DNA of 64,000 nucleotides, taken from NCBI GenBank assembly GCA_009993955.1, contig JAACSL010000003.1, positions 62,001-126,000 on the forward strand, read 5' to 3'. Below are positions 46,329-56,123 of this stretch, in pieces. The notes beneath the pieces are model-generated. The model made no database searches, was not told the DNA's origin, and saw only the letters and a list, made by a program, of their open reading frames with translations. The position numbers and the translations under genes were made by a program. Positions within the stretch are counted from its first letter, which is position 1. Each line of letters begins with the position of its first letter. Source of the DNA: Paraglaciecola sp. GTDB taxonomy: Bacteria; Pseudomonadota; Gammaproteobacteria; Enterobacterales; Alteromonadaceae.

Positions 46329-47627
46329 TTAATTCATAGCGAGCATAATACGTTTACTGTTGTTAATCTGTTCAAGCCGTTGACTTGCCAGAACAGCAAA
46401 GGCTGACGCTTCTTTTTTATCAATGGGCTCTGCCTTTGGCAGCGTCACGGTTCTTGGATTACGATGCACACCATCCACTAAAAATTCATAATGCAAGTGC
46501 GGGGCTTCAGCCATACCTGTGGCACCAACATAACCAATGACCTGACCTTGCCTTACTTTTGCCCCATTTTTTACTGCTATTTTTGAGAAGTGTAAGTACT
46601 TGGTGGTGTATTTCTCACCATGTTGAATAAACACATAGTTCCCATTAAAACGATTGTAGCCGGCTTGAATCACTTTACCGTCGCCGGCTGCTAGTACAGG
46701 TGTGCCTTTCGCTGCACGATAGTCTATGCCGTTATGGGGTTTATATCGCTTCTGGATAGGGTGAAAGCGGTTGGGATTAAAATTAGAGCTGATGTATTTG
46801 AAATTCACTGGTGCGCGCAAAAAACTCTTGCGTAAACTGCGCCCTTCCGGGGTGTAATAATTGCCATCAGTGTGACGAATGGCGGTATACTTTTCGCCTT
46901 GATTGACAAACTGCGCCGCGACAATATCGCCATTCTCGACAAACTCGCCATCGATATAATGTTCTTCAAATAAAACATGGAAGTTATCGCCACTGCGAAG
47001 TTCCAAAGCAAAGTCGATATCCCATCCAAATATACCCGCTAAACTCATGATCTGGCTTTCGCTTAGGTTGGCCTTGATCCCTGCATTCCAAAAGCTCGAG
47101 GTAATTTCTCCTTGCGCATAGTTGATGCGACTGTCGACTTTTTTAGCTTCAAGTTTACCGGCGAAGGTGTTGTCGTCTTGGCGGGTGACAAACAAGGTTT
47201 CTGTGGGAGAATAGACATAACTCAGCGCAAGTAATTGGTCTTGTTCGTCGATTTCGAGGCTTAAAGACTCCCCGGGCATAAGATTGAGCAACTTATTGGC
47301 GTGATCTTTCATTTTAGAAACACGATAAGTTTCTTGCGGTGATAAACCAGCCCGCGCGAAGATTTTTGCTAAATTATCGCCTTTTCTAACAACGTAAACT
47401 TTTTTCTCAGCCTTATTATCAAAGGCACTGACGGTTGCTGTAGGCAAATTATCAAAATCAACAGCAAGATCATAACGTTTGCCGATTTCGAGGCTGGCGA
47501 CAGCGGTATTCTTTGAAGCATTAACCGATTCAGACGGGAGAAGAACAAAAACAAGTAAAGCGGCAGCCACAATGGAGAGGGTCCATTTATGCGCTTTAGG
47601 TAGTTTCTTCAGGGATGATAAGACCAC
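46329..47627 (-). CDS. mepM: M23 family murein endopeptidase (MepM-like)
   Basis: A 432-residue cell-wall hydrolase starting at GTG 47627. A membrane anchor (about 17-33, LSIVAAALLVFVLL) is followed by an OapA/LysM-like region (YVVRKGDNLAKIFARAGLS, about 77-95) and a linker. The C-terminal M23 domain has HNGIDYRAAKGTPVLAAGDG and HLHYEF, which carry the zinc ligands His, Asp and His. MepM/YebA cuts peptide crosslinks so new peptidoglycan can be inserted. The pairing with anmK links wall cleavage and fragment recycling. Confidence 0.94.
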   Translation of the reverse strand: MVLSSLKKLPKAHKWTLSIVAAALLVFVLLPSESVNASKNTAVASLEIGKRYDLAVDFDNLPTATVSAFDNKAEKKVYVVRKGDNLAKIFARAGLSPQETYRVSKMKDHANKLLNLMPGESLSLEIDEQDQLLALSYVYSPTETLFVTRQDDNTFAGKLEAKKVDSRINYAQGEITSSFWNAGIKANLSESQIMSLAGIFGWDIDFALELRSGDNFHVLFEEHYIDGEFVENGDIVAAQFVNQGEKYTAIRHTDGNYYTPEGRSLRKSFLRAPVNFKYISSNFNPNRFHPIQKRYKPHNGIDYRAAKGTPVLAAGDGKVIQAGYNRFNGNYVFIQHGEKYTTKYLHFSKIAVKNGAKVRQGQVIGYVGATGMAEAPHLHYEFLVDGVHRNPRTVTLPKAEPIDKKEASAFAVLASQRLEQINNSKRIMLAMN

Positions 47628-47838
47628 GACTGCACAAACTCATGTAAACAACTTAAGCGCAGAATATACGGATTTAATGGAATATTCTAGCTCTCAGCAC
47701 TTTTTTGGCCTCTTTCCTGTGACTTGCAAAATTAACCTTGGTACGAGAAAAAATACCCAAGGCCTTTCATTACTTGTCCTTGGCACGTAAAATACGCGGC
47801 TCTTTTATCAGTGTTACGATTAAAACAAGGGTTGCAAA

Positions 47839-49038
47839 ATGGGTGATTGGCAGAGCGCTTTGGCAGAAATTCAGCGAGGCACAGATGAAATATTGTTGCA
47901 AGACGAGCTGATTGCCAAGTTAAAAGAAGGCAAACCCTTAAAAATCAAAGCAGGCTTTGATCCCACCGCGCCAGACCTGCATTTGGGTCATACTGTTTTA
48001 ATCAATAAACTGCGTACCTTTCAGCAACTTGGGCATGAGGTTATATTTTTAATTGGCGATTTCACCGGCATGATTGGTGACCCAACAGGTAAAAATGTCA
48101 CGCGTAAGCCACTGAGCAAAGAAGATGTGCTGGCCAATGCTGAAACCTACAAAGAGCAAGTGTTCAAAATTCTTGACCCAGCCTTGACCACAATTCGCTT
48201 TAACTCCGAGTGGATGGAACAATTAGGTTCGGCAGGCATGATTAAACTGGCCGCCAATCTCACGGTAGCACGCATGTTAGAACGCGATGATTTTAAAAAG
48301 CGCTATGCGAGCGGGCAGCCAATTGCCATTCATGAGTTTTTATATCCCTTGGTGCAAGGCTGGGATTCGGTGGCGCTGCAAGCAGACGTCGAACTGGGAG
48401 GCACCGATCAGCGTTTTAACTTATTGATGGGCCGAGAGTTGCAAAAGTCAGAAGGACAACGTCAACAAACCGTGTTGATGATGCCTCTGTTGGAAGGCTT
48501 AGATGGCGTTCAAAAAATGTCTAAGTCTTTAGGTAACTACATCGGTATTACCGATGCGCCAAACGATATGTTTGGCAAAGTGATGTCGATTTCTGATGAA
48601 TTAATGTGGCGCTATTACGATCTTCTTAGTTTCAAGTCTAAAACGGTGATCACTGAGTTACGCGAAAAAGTCGCGGCGGGTGCCAACCCACGTGATATCA
48701 AAATCGCTCTAGCCATGGAGCTGATTGAACGCTTCCATAGTGCAGCTGATGCTGAGGCTGCCCATCAAGATTTTATCCAGCGTTTTCAAAAAAATGCCAT
48801 ACCTGATGAAATGCCTACCATTGAATTAACCTTGGTCGCAGAAGGTTTGGCTATCGCAAACGTGATGAAAGACGCCGATCTTGTAGCCTCTACTTCTGAA
48901 GCCATACGCATGATTAAACAGGGGGCGGTAAAACAAGACGGTGAAAAAGTCGATGATCCCAAACGACTTTACGATCAAAAACAAGAATTTGTCTTGCAGG
49001 TAGGTAAACGTCGGTTTGCACGAATTGTGCTGAGTTAG
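47839..49038 (+). CDS. tyrS: Tyrosyl-tRNA synthetase
   Basis: Charges tRNA-Tyr. The 399-residue class I synthetase has HLGHT (48-52, the HIGH motif), KMSKS in [13 protein letters not shown], and a C-terminal S4 RNA-binding domain ([18 protein letters not shown]). It belongs to the shorter KMSKS-type TyrS branch rather than the E. coli KFGKT type. It is divergent from the M23 gene. An interrupted inverted repeat CCTTGG...CCAAGG (about 47737-47763) lies in the leader. Confidence 0.97.
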   Translation: MGDWQSALAEIQRGTDEILLQDELIAKLKEGKPLKIKAGFDPTAPDLHLGHTVLINKLRTFQQLGHEVIFLIGDFTGMIGDPTGKNVTRKPLSKEDVLANAETYKEQVFKILDPALTTIRFNSEWMEQLGSAGMIKLAANLTVARMLERDDFKKRYASGQPIAIHEFLYPLVQGWDSVALQADVELGGTDQRFNLLMGRELQKSEGQRQQTVLMMPLLEGLDGVQKMSKSLGNYIGITDAPNDMFGKVMSISDELMWRYYDLLSFKSKTVITELREKVAAGANPRDIKIALAMELIERFHSAADAEAAHQDFIQRFQKNAIPDEMPTIELTLVAEGLAIANVMKDADLVASTSEAIRMIKQGAVKQDGEKVDDPKRLYDQKQEFVLQVGKRRFARIVLS

Positions 49039-49079
49039 CCTGCGCCCGTTCAACATTAATGCACACAGTCGGGGGCAGG

Positions 49080-49520
49080 TTATTCTTTGGTTTTTTTACT
49101 GAATGAAAAGCTGTTTGACTGGCGTAGATGGATATTGAACTGATGTAAATGCAGGTCCAAAGCTTCAACTGATATATTAATTTCGCGCACCGACAACCAC
49201 AGCGAATACAGCAGCAAAATAAGACTAAGGGCAAAAATAAAACTGCCCACTGTTTGATAATCCACATACACCGCTAACATCGACAGAACACACAAGAAGA
49301 AGCTGGCGGCACCGGCTTCTTGCATGCGTTTTATGAGTTGGATCCGCGTCCGTAAATTACTGATTTGTGCTTGAGCCTGTGCCCTTTCTTTATCATTTTG
49401 TTGGTCTAAATCAAAGTTACGGATCACGCCAGCGAGGGTCAAAAACCGATTGGTGTAGGCCAGCAACAGCAGTGAAATGGCGGGAAACAACATAGCTGGT
49501 GTGGTGAGACTAATGTTCAT
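49080..49520 (-). CDS. DUF2721 membrane protein
   Basis: A 146-residue inner-membrane protein with an N-terminal helix (PAMLFPAISLLLLAYTNRFL), a charged helical loop (DKERAQAQAQISNLRTRI) and two C-terminal helices (FFLCVLSMLAVYV and IFALSLILLLYSLWLSV). AYTNRFLTLAGVIRN is the DUF2721 mark. Function unknown. It is separated by 3 bp from the STAS-like gene upstream, so the two are probably co-transcribed. Confidence 0.88.
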   Translation of the reverse strand: MNISLTTPAMLFPAISLLLLAYTNRFLTLAGVIRNFDLDQQNDKERAQAQAQISNLRTRIQLIKRMQEAGAASFFLCVLSMLAVYVDYQTVGSFIFALSLILLLYSLWLSVREINISVEALDLHLHQFNIHLRQSNSFSFSKKTKE

Positions 49521-49523
49521 GTC

Positions 49524-49952
49524 TTAGGTAGTACTGCCAACTGTGCGCAGCACATTATTAATGAATTGCACACATGCAGCTTGTTGTGCAAAGGTTTGTA
49601 AGGGGGAATTTGCATCGATACCGGCGGCTATCCTCAAGTTTTTGGTCTGACTGATGAGCAGTGGGGAGGTCATTTGATAGGCGTCTACAATGCAACGGTT
49701 GGTCATGGCAAACTTGTGCGCTGCAATCAACAAACTGCAGGCCTCTTCAGTATAGCCATCACAGGCAGATAAATCGGCACAGTAACCCCAAGAATACGCA
49801 TTGATAGCTTCACCAAGTCGACAAAAATCGGCGACAAAATGCTGAGCTACTGTCACGCCCACCACACCTTTTACGGTGCTGAATATAATCTGATTATGAC
49901 TGTGTAATTGATATTCTGCGTACTTGTCCTTGTACGTTAATCTTTCGGTCAT
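49524..49952 (-). CDS. Small protein of unknown function, STAS-like
   Basis: A 142-residue cytoplasmic protein. The start at ATG 49952 (MTERLTYKDKYAEYQL) is chosen because AGGAAGGAAG stands two bases before it; in-frame starts lie at 49970 and 49991. The strand/helix pattern (NQIIFSTVKGVVGVTVAQHF, GYCADLSACDG, CIVDAYQMTSPLL) resembles SpoIIAA/STAS-type single-domain proteins. It is the second such orphan in the window (see 11945). It is coupled to a DUF2721 membrane protein. Function unknown. Confidence 0.68.
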   Translation of the reverse strand: MTERLTYKDKYAEYQLHSHNQIIFSTVKGVVGVTVAQHFVADFCRLGEAINAYSWGYCADLSACDGYTEEACSLLIAAHKFAMTNRCIVDAYQMTSPLLISQTKNLRIAAGIDANSPLQTFAQQAACVQFINNVLRTVGSTT

Positions 49953-50031
49953 GACTTCCTTCCTAGGCATGGTGATGGTGTTCGTTGACACTAATTCAGT
50001 TTGCTACGGAATAGTGAGTTTGTAAAATATT

Positions 50032-50898
50032 TTACCTAAGTTGGTCAATCTGCTCACAAAGCTGGTTTAATCCGTCCAGCAGACGAGGGCTAAAACGATG
50101 CAGCTGATCGGGGTTAACCACTACAAGTGGCAGATCAAATAACGCTTGGGTGTTACCCCAAAAAGACTTCAAGTCTTGTGGCTGTGCATGCATAGCCGCA
50201 ATTAACGCGTCTGGGTGTTTCGCCAGCACTTGCTCGCGACTTACTTCTGGATAATCAATGGGGGCGTCGCTAAATACATTGTATGCACCACAACGACTGA
50301 GTAAGGTATTTGCCCAAGTTTTTTTACCCACCGTCATTAGTGGTGTACTCCACAGATAATAAAATACTGAGAGCTGTTTCACGCCTGAATATTGCTGGCT
50401 AATGGCCTTGAGTCCAAGCAAGAACTGTTCAGATATTATCTGTGCCTGTGCCTCACGCCCAGTTAAGTTGCCGAGCGACACAATATCTGTGCTGATATCC
50501 TCAGGTTGTTGAGGAGAGGAGTAGAATAACTGGAATCCTAAACTGACTAACTTCGCCAAGTCTTGTGGTTTGTTGCCACCCTGCCACGCTAAAATAAGAT
50601 CGGGTTGTAAACGCATAATGGCTTCAAAATTAAGCCCATTGTGGTTGGCAACAGACGGCAATGTTGCTGCTTGCGGCGGATAATCACTGTAGTCACTGAC
50701 TGCCACGAGACGTTCACCAATGCCCAGTGCGTAGACTAATTCTGTGGTGTGGGGGGCTAAGCTAATGATCCGCTGGGTAGAGAGTTCATCACCGCTAAGA
50801 GATTTTAGCTCTTGACTGACATCAGCAAATTCACTTGCCACTGTTGTAAAAGTCAAAAAAATACTCAGTACTAAACATTGCCAGCCTTTACCTTGCAT
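50032..50898 (-). CDS. btuF: Cobalamin-binding periplasmic protein
   Basis: A 288-residue class III solute-binding protein: signal peptide (to about residue 21), then a lobe with IISLAPHTTELVYALGIGERLV, a long bridging helix (EQFLLGLKAISQQYSG) and a second lobe. It delivers vitamin B12 or cobinamide to the BtuCD transporter. Its start overlaps the cbiB-like stop (TAATG), and mtnN is the first gene of the run, matching the mtn-btuF neighbourhood of enterobacteria. No btuC or btuD is present here. Confidence 0.9.
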   Translation of the reverse strand: MQGKGWQCLVLSIFLTFTTVASEFADVSQELKSLSGDELSTQRIISLAPHTTELVYALGIGERLVAVSDYSDYPPQAATLPSVANHNGLNFEAIMRLQPDLILAWQGGNKPQDLAKLVSLGFQLFYSSPQQPEDISTDIVSLGNLTGREAQAQIISEQFLLGLKAISQQYSGVKQLSVFYYLWSTPLMTVGKKTWANTLLSRCGAYNVFSDAPIDYPEVSREQVLAKHPDALIAAMHAQPQDLKSFWGNTQALFDLPLVVVNPDQLHRFSPRLLDGLNQLCEQIDQLR

Positions 50899-51857
50899 TA
50901 CATTAACCCTGTGGAAATGATGGCAATTACTGCAAAACTAATGAGGACAGTCTGCGCTCTGGTGATGGCTTTTTTGGTGCGTTGCATATCTTCCAGACGC
51001 GCCTGGCGTACTCCCCCCACTTTATCAAAACGATACTTCTGTCCCCGATAAAAAGCAGGGCCGCCTAATTCGATTCCAAGCGCAGCGCCTTGTACGTGCA
51101 ACAAAAACAAATGAGTGCAGTGATGCCACTTATTCAGTCGAAAGGCGTTGACTGACTCACCAACGTTTTGGGCGAGGGCAAAGCACAAGGCGGCGAGCCT
51201 AGCGGGGATCCACTGGATGAACGTCATACTTAATGCGGCCCCTCGACCAAAATATCGAAAATAAGGGTTTCGTGTATTCCACATTTGACTGCATTCGTAC
51301 CCCATCCGATAAGCCAAGGCCAATGCACCGCCACCGATGAGATAGAGTAGCACCACGCTGCAATATTGATGAGCAAAACGCAGCAACTGACTTTCTATGC
51401 AAGCTTTGCCCACACCCAAGGGCGATAGATTTCGCGTTTCCCGCAATACAATGGCCGACAAAAGCTGCCTAGCCAGAATTTTTCTATCCTGTGCCAACGC
51501 CCGATAAATTTTCTGATTTGTCTGCTGGATTGGTTGAAACTGTAAGGCCACTAAAAATAGCAAAGCATTAAACAGCAGTGGAAATTCTGACAGGCTTGTT
51601 AGCAGTGCAAAGATAATGACTAGCGGCGCTACCAGAATCAACAAGGCCAAGGTGCCAGCTAAGTGCTGCTGATATCTACTTTGCCCAGCCCCCTTGTGGA
51701 CTTTTTCTGCAAGCCTTTTAGCGAGGAGCTTAATAACGCTAAGTGGATGGTATTTTTCTGGCCAATGCAGCCATCTTTCCACGGCAACCACACATATCAA
51801 CATCGCCGCGCTTTCTAGCTCTGGCGCCGATAACAATGCTGACAAGGAAAAATTCAC
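50898..51857 (-). CDS. cbiB: CobD/CbiB-like cobalamin synthesis membrane protein
   Basis: A 319-residue membrane protein of the adenosylcobinamide-phosphate synthase family. GVGKACIESQLLRFAHQYCSVV, ARLAALCFALAQNV and the C-terminal GIELGGPAFYRGQKYRF are the family marks. The enzyme joins (R)-1-amino-2-propanol phosphate to adenosylcobyrate. With only btuF next to it, the gene fits salvage of corrinoids more than full synthesis, but the remainder of the pathway is outside the window. The text is divergent in its N-terminal third, so the exact activity is less certain than the family. Confidence 0.84.
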   Translation of the reverse strand: MNFSLSALLSAPELESAAMLICVVAVERWLHWPEKYHPLSVIKLLAKRLAEKVHKGAGQSRYQQHLAGTLALLILVAPLVIIFALLTSLSEFPLLFNALLFLVALQFQPIQQTNQKIYRALAQDRKILARQLLSAIVLRETRNLSPLGVGKACIESQLLRFAHQYCSVVLLYLIGGGALALAYRMGYECSQMWNTRNPYFRYFGRGAALSMTFIQWIPARLAALCFALAQNVGESVNAFRLNKWHHCTHLFLLHVQGAALGIELGGPAFYRGQKYRFDKVGGVRQARLEDMQRTKKAITRAQTVLISFAVIAIISTGLM

Positions 51858-51863
51858 CCAATT

Positions 51864-52565
51864 TTACTTCGCATCGAGGTGCTGAATCGTTTGCATGACT
51901 AATTTCGCGGAGTTGACTGCCGCCGTTTCAAGGTAAGTTTGAAAAGAGACGGTAGAGGTTTTGCCAGCGATATCTGATAACGAACGAATCACGAGAAAAG
52001 GGCGCTTTAACAAAAAGCAGGTTTGTGCGATCGCTACACCTTCCATTTCTACCGCACTGACACTTGGAAAGTCTGAGCGGATCTTGGCGGCTGCTTCATC
52101 ACTGCCAATGAAGGCATCCCCTGAGCAAATTAACCCAGTCTCAAAGCCAATATCCGGCAAGGCTTGCATGGCCATTGTCGCCGCCGTAACGAGGCGATCA
52201 TCACTGCTAAATTTGGCAGGCATGCCCGCAGTTTGGCCAAGTTCATAACCGAAAAAGGTTAGGTCGGCATCGTAATGACGCAGATCGGTGGCGATAACAA
52301 TATCGCCGATGACGCGTTGGGTGGAAAAACCGCCAGCAGAGCCAGTATTAATAACAAAATCGGGTGTGTAGTGTTGGATGATCAAGGTACAAGAAACTGC
52401 AGCGGCTACCTTACCAATGCCACACTTCACTAAGACTATTTCTACGCCTGCTAATTTGCCCAAATAGACCGTTAAATGCCCAACTTGCTCTTCTTTCATT
52501 TCAGACAAAGAGCTTCGCAACAAGCTGATTTCTTCATCCATGGCACCTAATATGGCAATTTTCAT
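51864..52565 (-). CDS. mtnN: 5'-methylthioadenosine/S-adenosylhomocysteine nucleosidase
   Basis: Cleaves adenine from MTA and SAH, recycling methionine and supplying the autoinducer-2 precursor. The 233 residues match Pfs/MtnN: KIAILGAMDEEISLLRSSL at the start, VNTGSAGGFS, SGDAFIGSDEAA, VSAVEMEGVAIAQTC (catalytic Glu) and IRSLSDIAGK (catalytic Asp). First gene of mtnN-cbiB-btuF; six bases separate it from cbiB. Confidence 0.97.
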   Translation of the reverse strand: MKIAILGAMDEEISLLRSSLSEMKEEQVGHLTVYLGKLAGVEIVLVKCGIGKVAAAVSCTLIIQHYTPDFVINTGSAGGFSTQRVIGDIVIATDLRHYDADLTFFGYELGQTAGMPAKFSSDDRLVTAATMAMQALPDIGFETGLICSGDAFIGSDEAAAKIRSDFPSVSAVEMEGVAIAQTCFLLKRPFLVIRSLSDIAGKTSTVSFQTYLETAAVNSAKLVMQTIQHLDAK

Positions 52566-52707
52566 CTACACTTCTTATTTCACTAACTAATTGATTGGCG
52601 TAGTTTATTACGGATCCTAGTGAATATAAACCCGCAGCGTGCTTGCCAGCATACTGCGCCATATTTCCAGTACTTTGGTTGAGCACTGAGATAACAGGAG
52701 AGGGCAA

Positions 52708-53874
52708 ATGAAAACATTAGTGTTACTGAGTGTGATGCTACTTTGTGCCTGTCAAAGCAATACAGGCGCAAGCCTTAATCAAGGTTTACCGCTGTATGAC
52801 CATGCTTTTTCGGGGTACACCGACTATCCCTTGGAAACTCAGGAAGAGATATTTGCTCTGTCCGATGAGGCCAAAAAATTTGCTAGGGAGGCGGTAAAAG
52901 GTATTTTTGACTCAGATGAGCAGATACGTGCATTAGCGCGGGCGATTTTTGCTCGCTCAGAGTTTAATTTATTGTATCGGGCCGATGCCAATACAGTGGC
53001 TGCTGATACCTTTGCAAATCGAGCCGCCAATTGTTTGTCCTTATCGATTATGACCTATGCCCTGGCTAAAGAACTGGGGTTTGCTGTGCGCTTTCAAGAT
53101 GTATCAGTGCCTGAATATTGGACCAGACGTGAAGGGCAGCGTTTACTGAATGGGCATGTAAATTTGCAAATCATTCCCGGCTCAAACAATGGCAAGGTAG
53201 TGTTTAGTCGCTATGGTTTTGAAGTGGATTTTGATCGCCAGCAGTCTCGACCACAAAGCAACAAGCGTGCGTTAAGCTTAGGGCAGATAACCGCTATGTT
53301 TTACAACAATAAAGGGGCTGATGCTTTACTTAACAATCATTATGATTTGGCCTATAGCTATTTTCGAAAGGCCCTGCACTACGATGCACAAGCCGCACAA
53401 ATATTAGCCAATCTCGGTTATCTATATCGTCGCACCGATCACCATGAGTATGCTGAACAGGCCTATAAATTGGCCATTCAAGCGGATGAGAGCAACTTAA
53501 CCGCATGGCAAAACTTGGCGTTTTTGTATCATCTGCAGAAGCGCGATGACGAGGCCGCTGCAATCAATGAAAAATTAGCCAATAAGCGCAGCTCCAATCC
53601 TTATTATTTCCTCAGTTTAGGGGACGCAGCTTATGCAAACCACAATTGGCAAACTGCTTTAGACCAATATCGTAAAGCCCTCGAACTGGATAAAAGTATT
53701 CATGAGGTATTTTTTGGCTTAGGCCGTGTCTATTTTGAGCTGGGCAACATCAGTCGCAGCCGATATTTTTTGCAGCAAGCTAAAATGAAATCAAACTCAG
53801 CACAAACTCAGCAAGTTTATGCAAGTAAACTTGAGTTTCTGCGCAGATATGCCGCCAAACATGATGCTGTTTAG
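52708..53874 (+). CDS. Transglutaminase-like/TPR lipoprotein, first copy
   Basis: A 388-residue lipoprotein: lipobox LCAC (Cys15), then a papain-like transglutaminase-core region (about 55-180) with a complete putative triad, Cys109 (RAANCLSLSIMTYALA), His150 (NGHVNL) and Asp174 or Asp176 (VDFD). Four or five TPR repeats follow (about 200-370: LANLGYLYRRTDHHEYAEQA, AWQNLAFLYHLQKRDDEA, EVFFGLGRVYFELGNISRSR). The start ATG 52708 follows AGGAGAGG. Such TGc-TPR lipoproteins are known only as hypothetical proteins to me. A second copy follows at 54010. Confidence 0.85.
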   Translation: MKTLVLLSVMLLCACQSNTGASLNQGLPLYDHAFSGYTDYPLETQEEIFALSDEAKKFAREAVKGIFDSDEQIRALARAIFARSEFNLLYRADANTVAADTFANRAANCLSLSIMTYALAKELGFAVRFQDVSVPEYWTRREGQRLLNGHVNLQIIPGSNNGKVVFSRYGFEVDFDRQQSRPQSNKRALSLGQITAMFYNNKGADALLNNHYDLAYSYFRKALHYDAQAAQILANLGYLYRRTDHHEYAEQAYKLAIQADESNLTAWQNLAFLYHLQKRDDEAAAINEKLANKRSSNPYYFLSLGDAAYANHNWQTALDQYRKALELDKSIHEVFFGLGRVYFELGNISRSRYFLQQAKMKSNSAQTQQVYASKLEFLRRYAAKHDAV

Positions 53875-54009
53875 CATGGCATGAATAGTTAAACAGCCAG
53901 CCAGTGTTGCCAAAATCCGTTTATGTTGCGGTTAAACACGACGAATGGCATGGCAAGAAGGTATCTGGGGGACTACCGTTAAGTGAGGTTTGCAGTAGGA
54001 ACAGCGCTC

Positions 54010-55179
54010 ATGTTGTCGTTAAAACAAACACTCAAAGCTATCAACCTAAGCTTGATGATGGTGGCCTTAGCTGCCTGCCAATCAAGTCCGAAAATTGCAC
54101 TCAGTGCACAAGATGTGTTGTATGACGAAGGATTCAGGCAGTTTCACCAGGTGCCAATTGAATCTGAGCAGGACATTTTTTATCTTGACGATGAAGCCAA
54201 GGCCTTTGTGAGAGACACAACCAATACCGTAGGCGACCCGATTTCGCAAATGGAAACCTTGGTTCACACCATCTTCGACCGTTCTAAGTTTAATCTTTTG
54301 TATGACGGTACGGCGAATACAGTGGCCAACACGACCTTTAAAAACCGCGCGGCTAACTGTTTATCCATGTCGATCATGACTTATGCCTTGGCGCAAGAAG
54401 CAGGTTTTGGGGTGAGGTTCCAAGAAATCGACATTCCTGAATATTGGACGCGCCGAGACGGCTATAGCTTACTCAATGGACACATTAATCTGCGTATGTT
54501 GCCGCGGCCAAATCCTAATGTGTATAACTTTCAATCGAAAGGTTATCAAGTAGACTTCGATCCCCAGTCAGCGCGTCAACACTTTCCAAAACGCTTGGTG
54601 AGTCTTCAAACGGTGATTGCTATGTTTTATAACAACAAAGGCGCAGATGCCTTGTTGCAAAATCAATATGAAAGAGCTTATGCCTACTTTCGTCAGGCGA
54701 TATACACTGAACCGAACTTTGATTCTGCCTTAATTAATCTGGGGATCTTGTATCGTCTGAAAGGCTATTACGCGCAAGCTGAGCACATCTACGATTATGC
54801 CTTGGCCTTAAATCCTGACAGTCTCACCGCCTGGGAAAATTTAGCTTATCTTTATACTTTCACTGGGCGAGAAAGGCGTGCCGCAGAAATATTTGCCAAG
54901 GTTGAGCATGATCGTTCACAAAATCCCTATTACTTTGTGAATTTGGGTGAAGTAGAAATAGAAAAAGAGAACTGGCAAGAGGCACTGACTTACTACAAAA
55001 AGGCCCTAAGTTTTGACCGTAAAAAACACGAAATCTACTTTGGTTTGGCACGCATTTATTTTGAATTGGGTGAGGTAGAACGTAGCGAACACTACCTGCA
55101 ACTGGCAAAAGAAAACAGTAAAAATAGTCAGGATGTTGCGCGTTACCAAGGCAAACTCAATTTCCTGTCTAGCCTATGA
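54010..55179 (+). CDS. Transglutaminase-like/TPR lipoprotein, second copy
   Basis: A 389-residue paralogue of the previous gene. ATG 54010 with TAGGA upstream is preferred to an in-frame GTG at 53983, and gives lipobox LAAC (Cys23). The triad is kept as Cys117 (RAANCLSMSIMTYALA), His158 (NGHINL) and Asp182/Asp184 (VDFD). The diagnostic IPEYWTRR and MFYNNKGADALL segments and the TPR repeats align with the first copy. Its stop overlaps the M28 peptidase start by four bases (ATGA), so the peptidase is translated with it. Function unknown; envelope peptide or protein processing is suggested by the neighbour. Confidence 0.85.
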   Translation: MLSLKQTLKAINLSLMMVALAACQSSPKIALSAQDVLYDEGFRQFHQVPIESEQDIFYLDDEAKAFVRDTTNTVGDPISQMETLVHTIFDRSKFNLLYDGTANTVANTTFKNRAANCLSMSIMTYALAQEAGFGVRFQEIDIPEYWTRRDGYSLLNGHINLRMLPRPNPNVYNFQSKGYQVDFDPQSARQHFPKRLVSLQTVIAMFYNNKGADALLQNQYERAYAYFRQAIYTEPNFDSALINLGILYRLKGYYAQAEHIYDYALALNPDSLTAWENLAYLYTFTGRERRAAEIFAKVEHDRSQNPYYFVNLGEVEIEKENWQEALTYYKKALSFDRKKHEIYFGLARIYFELGEVERSEHYLQLAKENSKNSQDVARYQGKLNFLSSL

Positions 55180-56120
55180 TAAAGCTGCTTTTAGCCTTCG
55201 TACTGCTGCTAGTGACACCGCTTTGCATGGCAAAAAGTTGTCGCGATATTAGTTTACAGCACAGTGTTGATGCCAAGAGCTTGTGGCAAGATTTTACTTA
55301 TCTTGCCTCGGTTAACATGCAGGGCCGCAAATCTGGCAGTGCCGGTGCACAATTGGCACGAGAATTTTTACAGCAACGCTTCACCGAGCTGAATTTGCAA
55401 GCCTTTGCGACAGCACCAAATTATCTCCAGTCTTTTCATTTCCCCCAAGACGATTCCGAAAAAGTAGGAGTCAATGTGGTTGGATGGCTAAAAGGCACAC
55501 GATTTGCTGATGAGTTTATTGTCATTAGTGCTCACTTTGATCACCTTGGTGCACAAGGTAAACAAGTGTATTTAGGCGCTGATGACAACGCTTCAGGTGT
55601 AGCTGCTATGCTGGCACTTGGCAAAAACCTGCAAGCTGTTAGCAGTATTTATTCGATTATTTTTCTCGCAACAGATGCCGAAGAACTTGGCCTACAGGGG
55701 GCAAAAGCCTTTATGCGTCACCCACCAGTGGCGCACAGTCAGATTAAATTTAATCTCAATTTAGATATGTTAGCTGAAGGTGGACCACGTAAGCGGCTGT
55801 TTGCCACCGCAAGTCGACAAGCTGATGAGTTGAATCAAAAAATTAAAGATGTAGCATCCATGGCAGGCTTGTGCCTCATCAAAGGGCATCGTTCCGATAG
55901 ATTGGGGCAAACCAGCCTAACTCAGGTGGATTGGCGCAAAGCCAGCGACCATTCAGCCTTCGGACGTCACGATATTCCCTACATTTTTGTGGGGGTTGAC
56001 ATTCATGACCGCTATCACACGCCCAAAGACAGCGCTGATTTTGTCGATCAGCGCTTTTATACCGCGGCGGTTGAAACGGCTTGGTTATTACTGAAAAGTA
56101 TTAATCAAGAGGCGTTGTAA
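55176..56120 (+). CDS. Exported M28 family aminopeptidase-like protein
   Basis: A 314-residue zinc peptidase with a signal peptide (to about residue 19, PLCMAK). The metal and catalytic residues are present: His120 (ISAHFDHLG), Asp136 (GADDNASG), Glu169-Glu170 (DAEELGLQG), Asp197 (NLDML) and a C-terminal His in DRYHTPKD. It most resembles exported M28 aminopeptidases without a PA insert. Two cysteines (CRD near the N-terminus, GLCLI) might pair. It is coupled to the second transglutaminase-TPR gene and is convergent with the 2OG oxygenase gene. Confidence 0.93.
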   Translation: MIKLLLAFVLLLVTPLCMAKSCRDISLQHSVDAKSLWQDFTYLASVNMQGRKSGSAGAQLAREFLQQRFTELNLQAFATAPNYLQSFHFPQDDSEKVGVNVVGWLKGTRFADEFIVISAHFDHLGAQGKQVYLGADDNASGVAAMLALGKNLQAVSSIYSIIFLATDAEELGLQGAKAFMRHPPVAHSQIKFNLNLDMLAEGGPRKRLFATASRQADELNQKIKDVASMAGLCLIKGHRSDRLGQTSLTQVDWRKASDHSAFGRHDIPYIFVGVDIHDRYHTPKDSADFVDQRFYTAAVETAWLLLKSINQEAL

Positions 56121-56123
56121 AGT

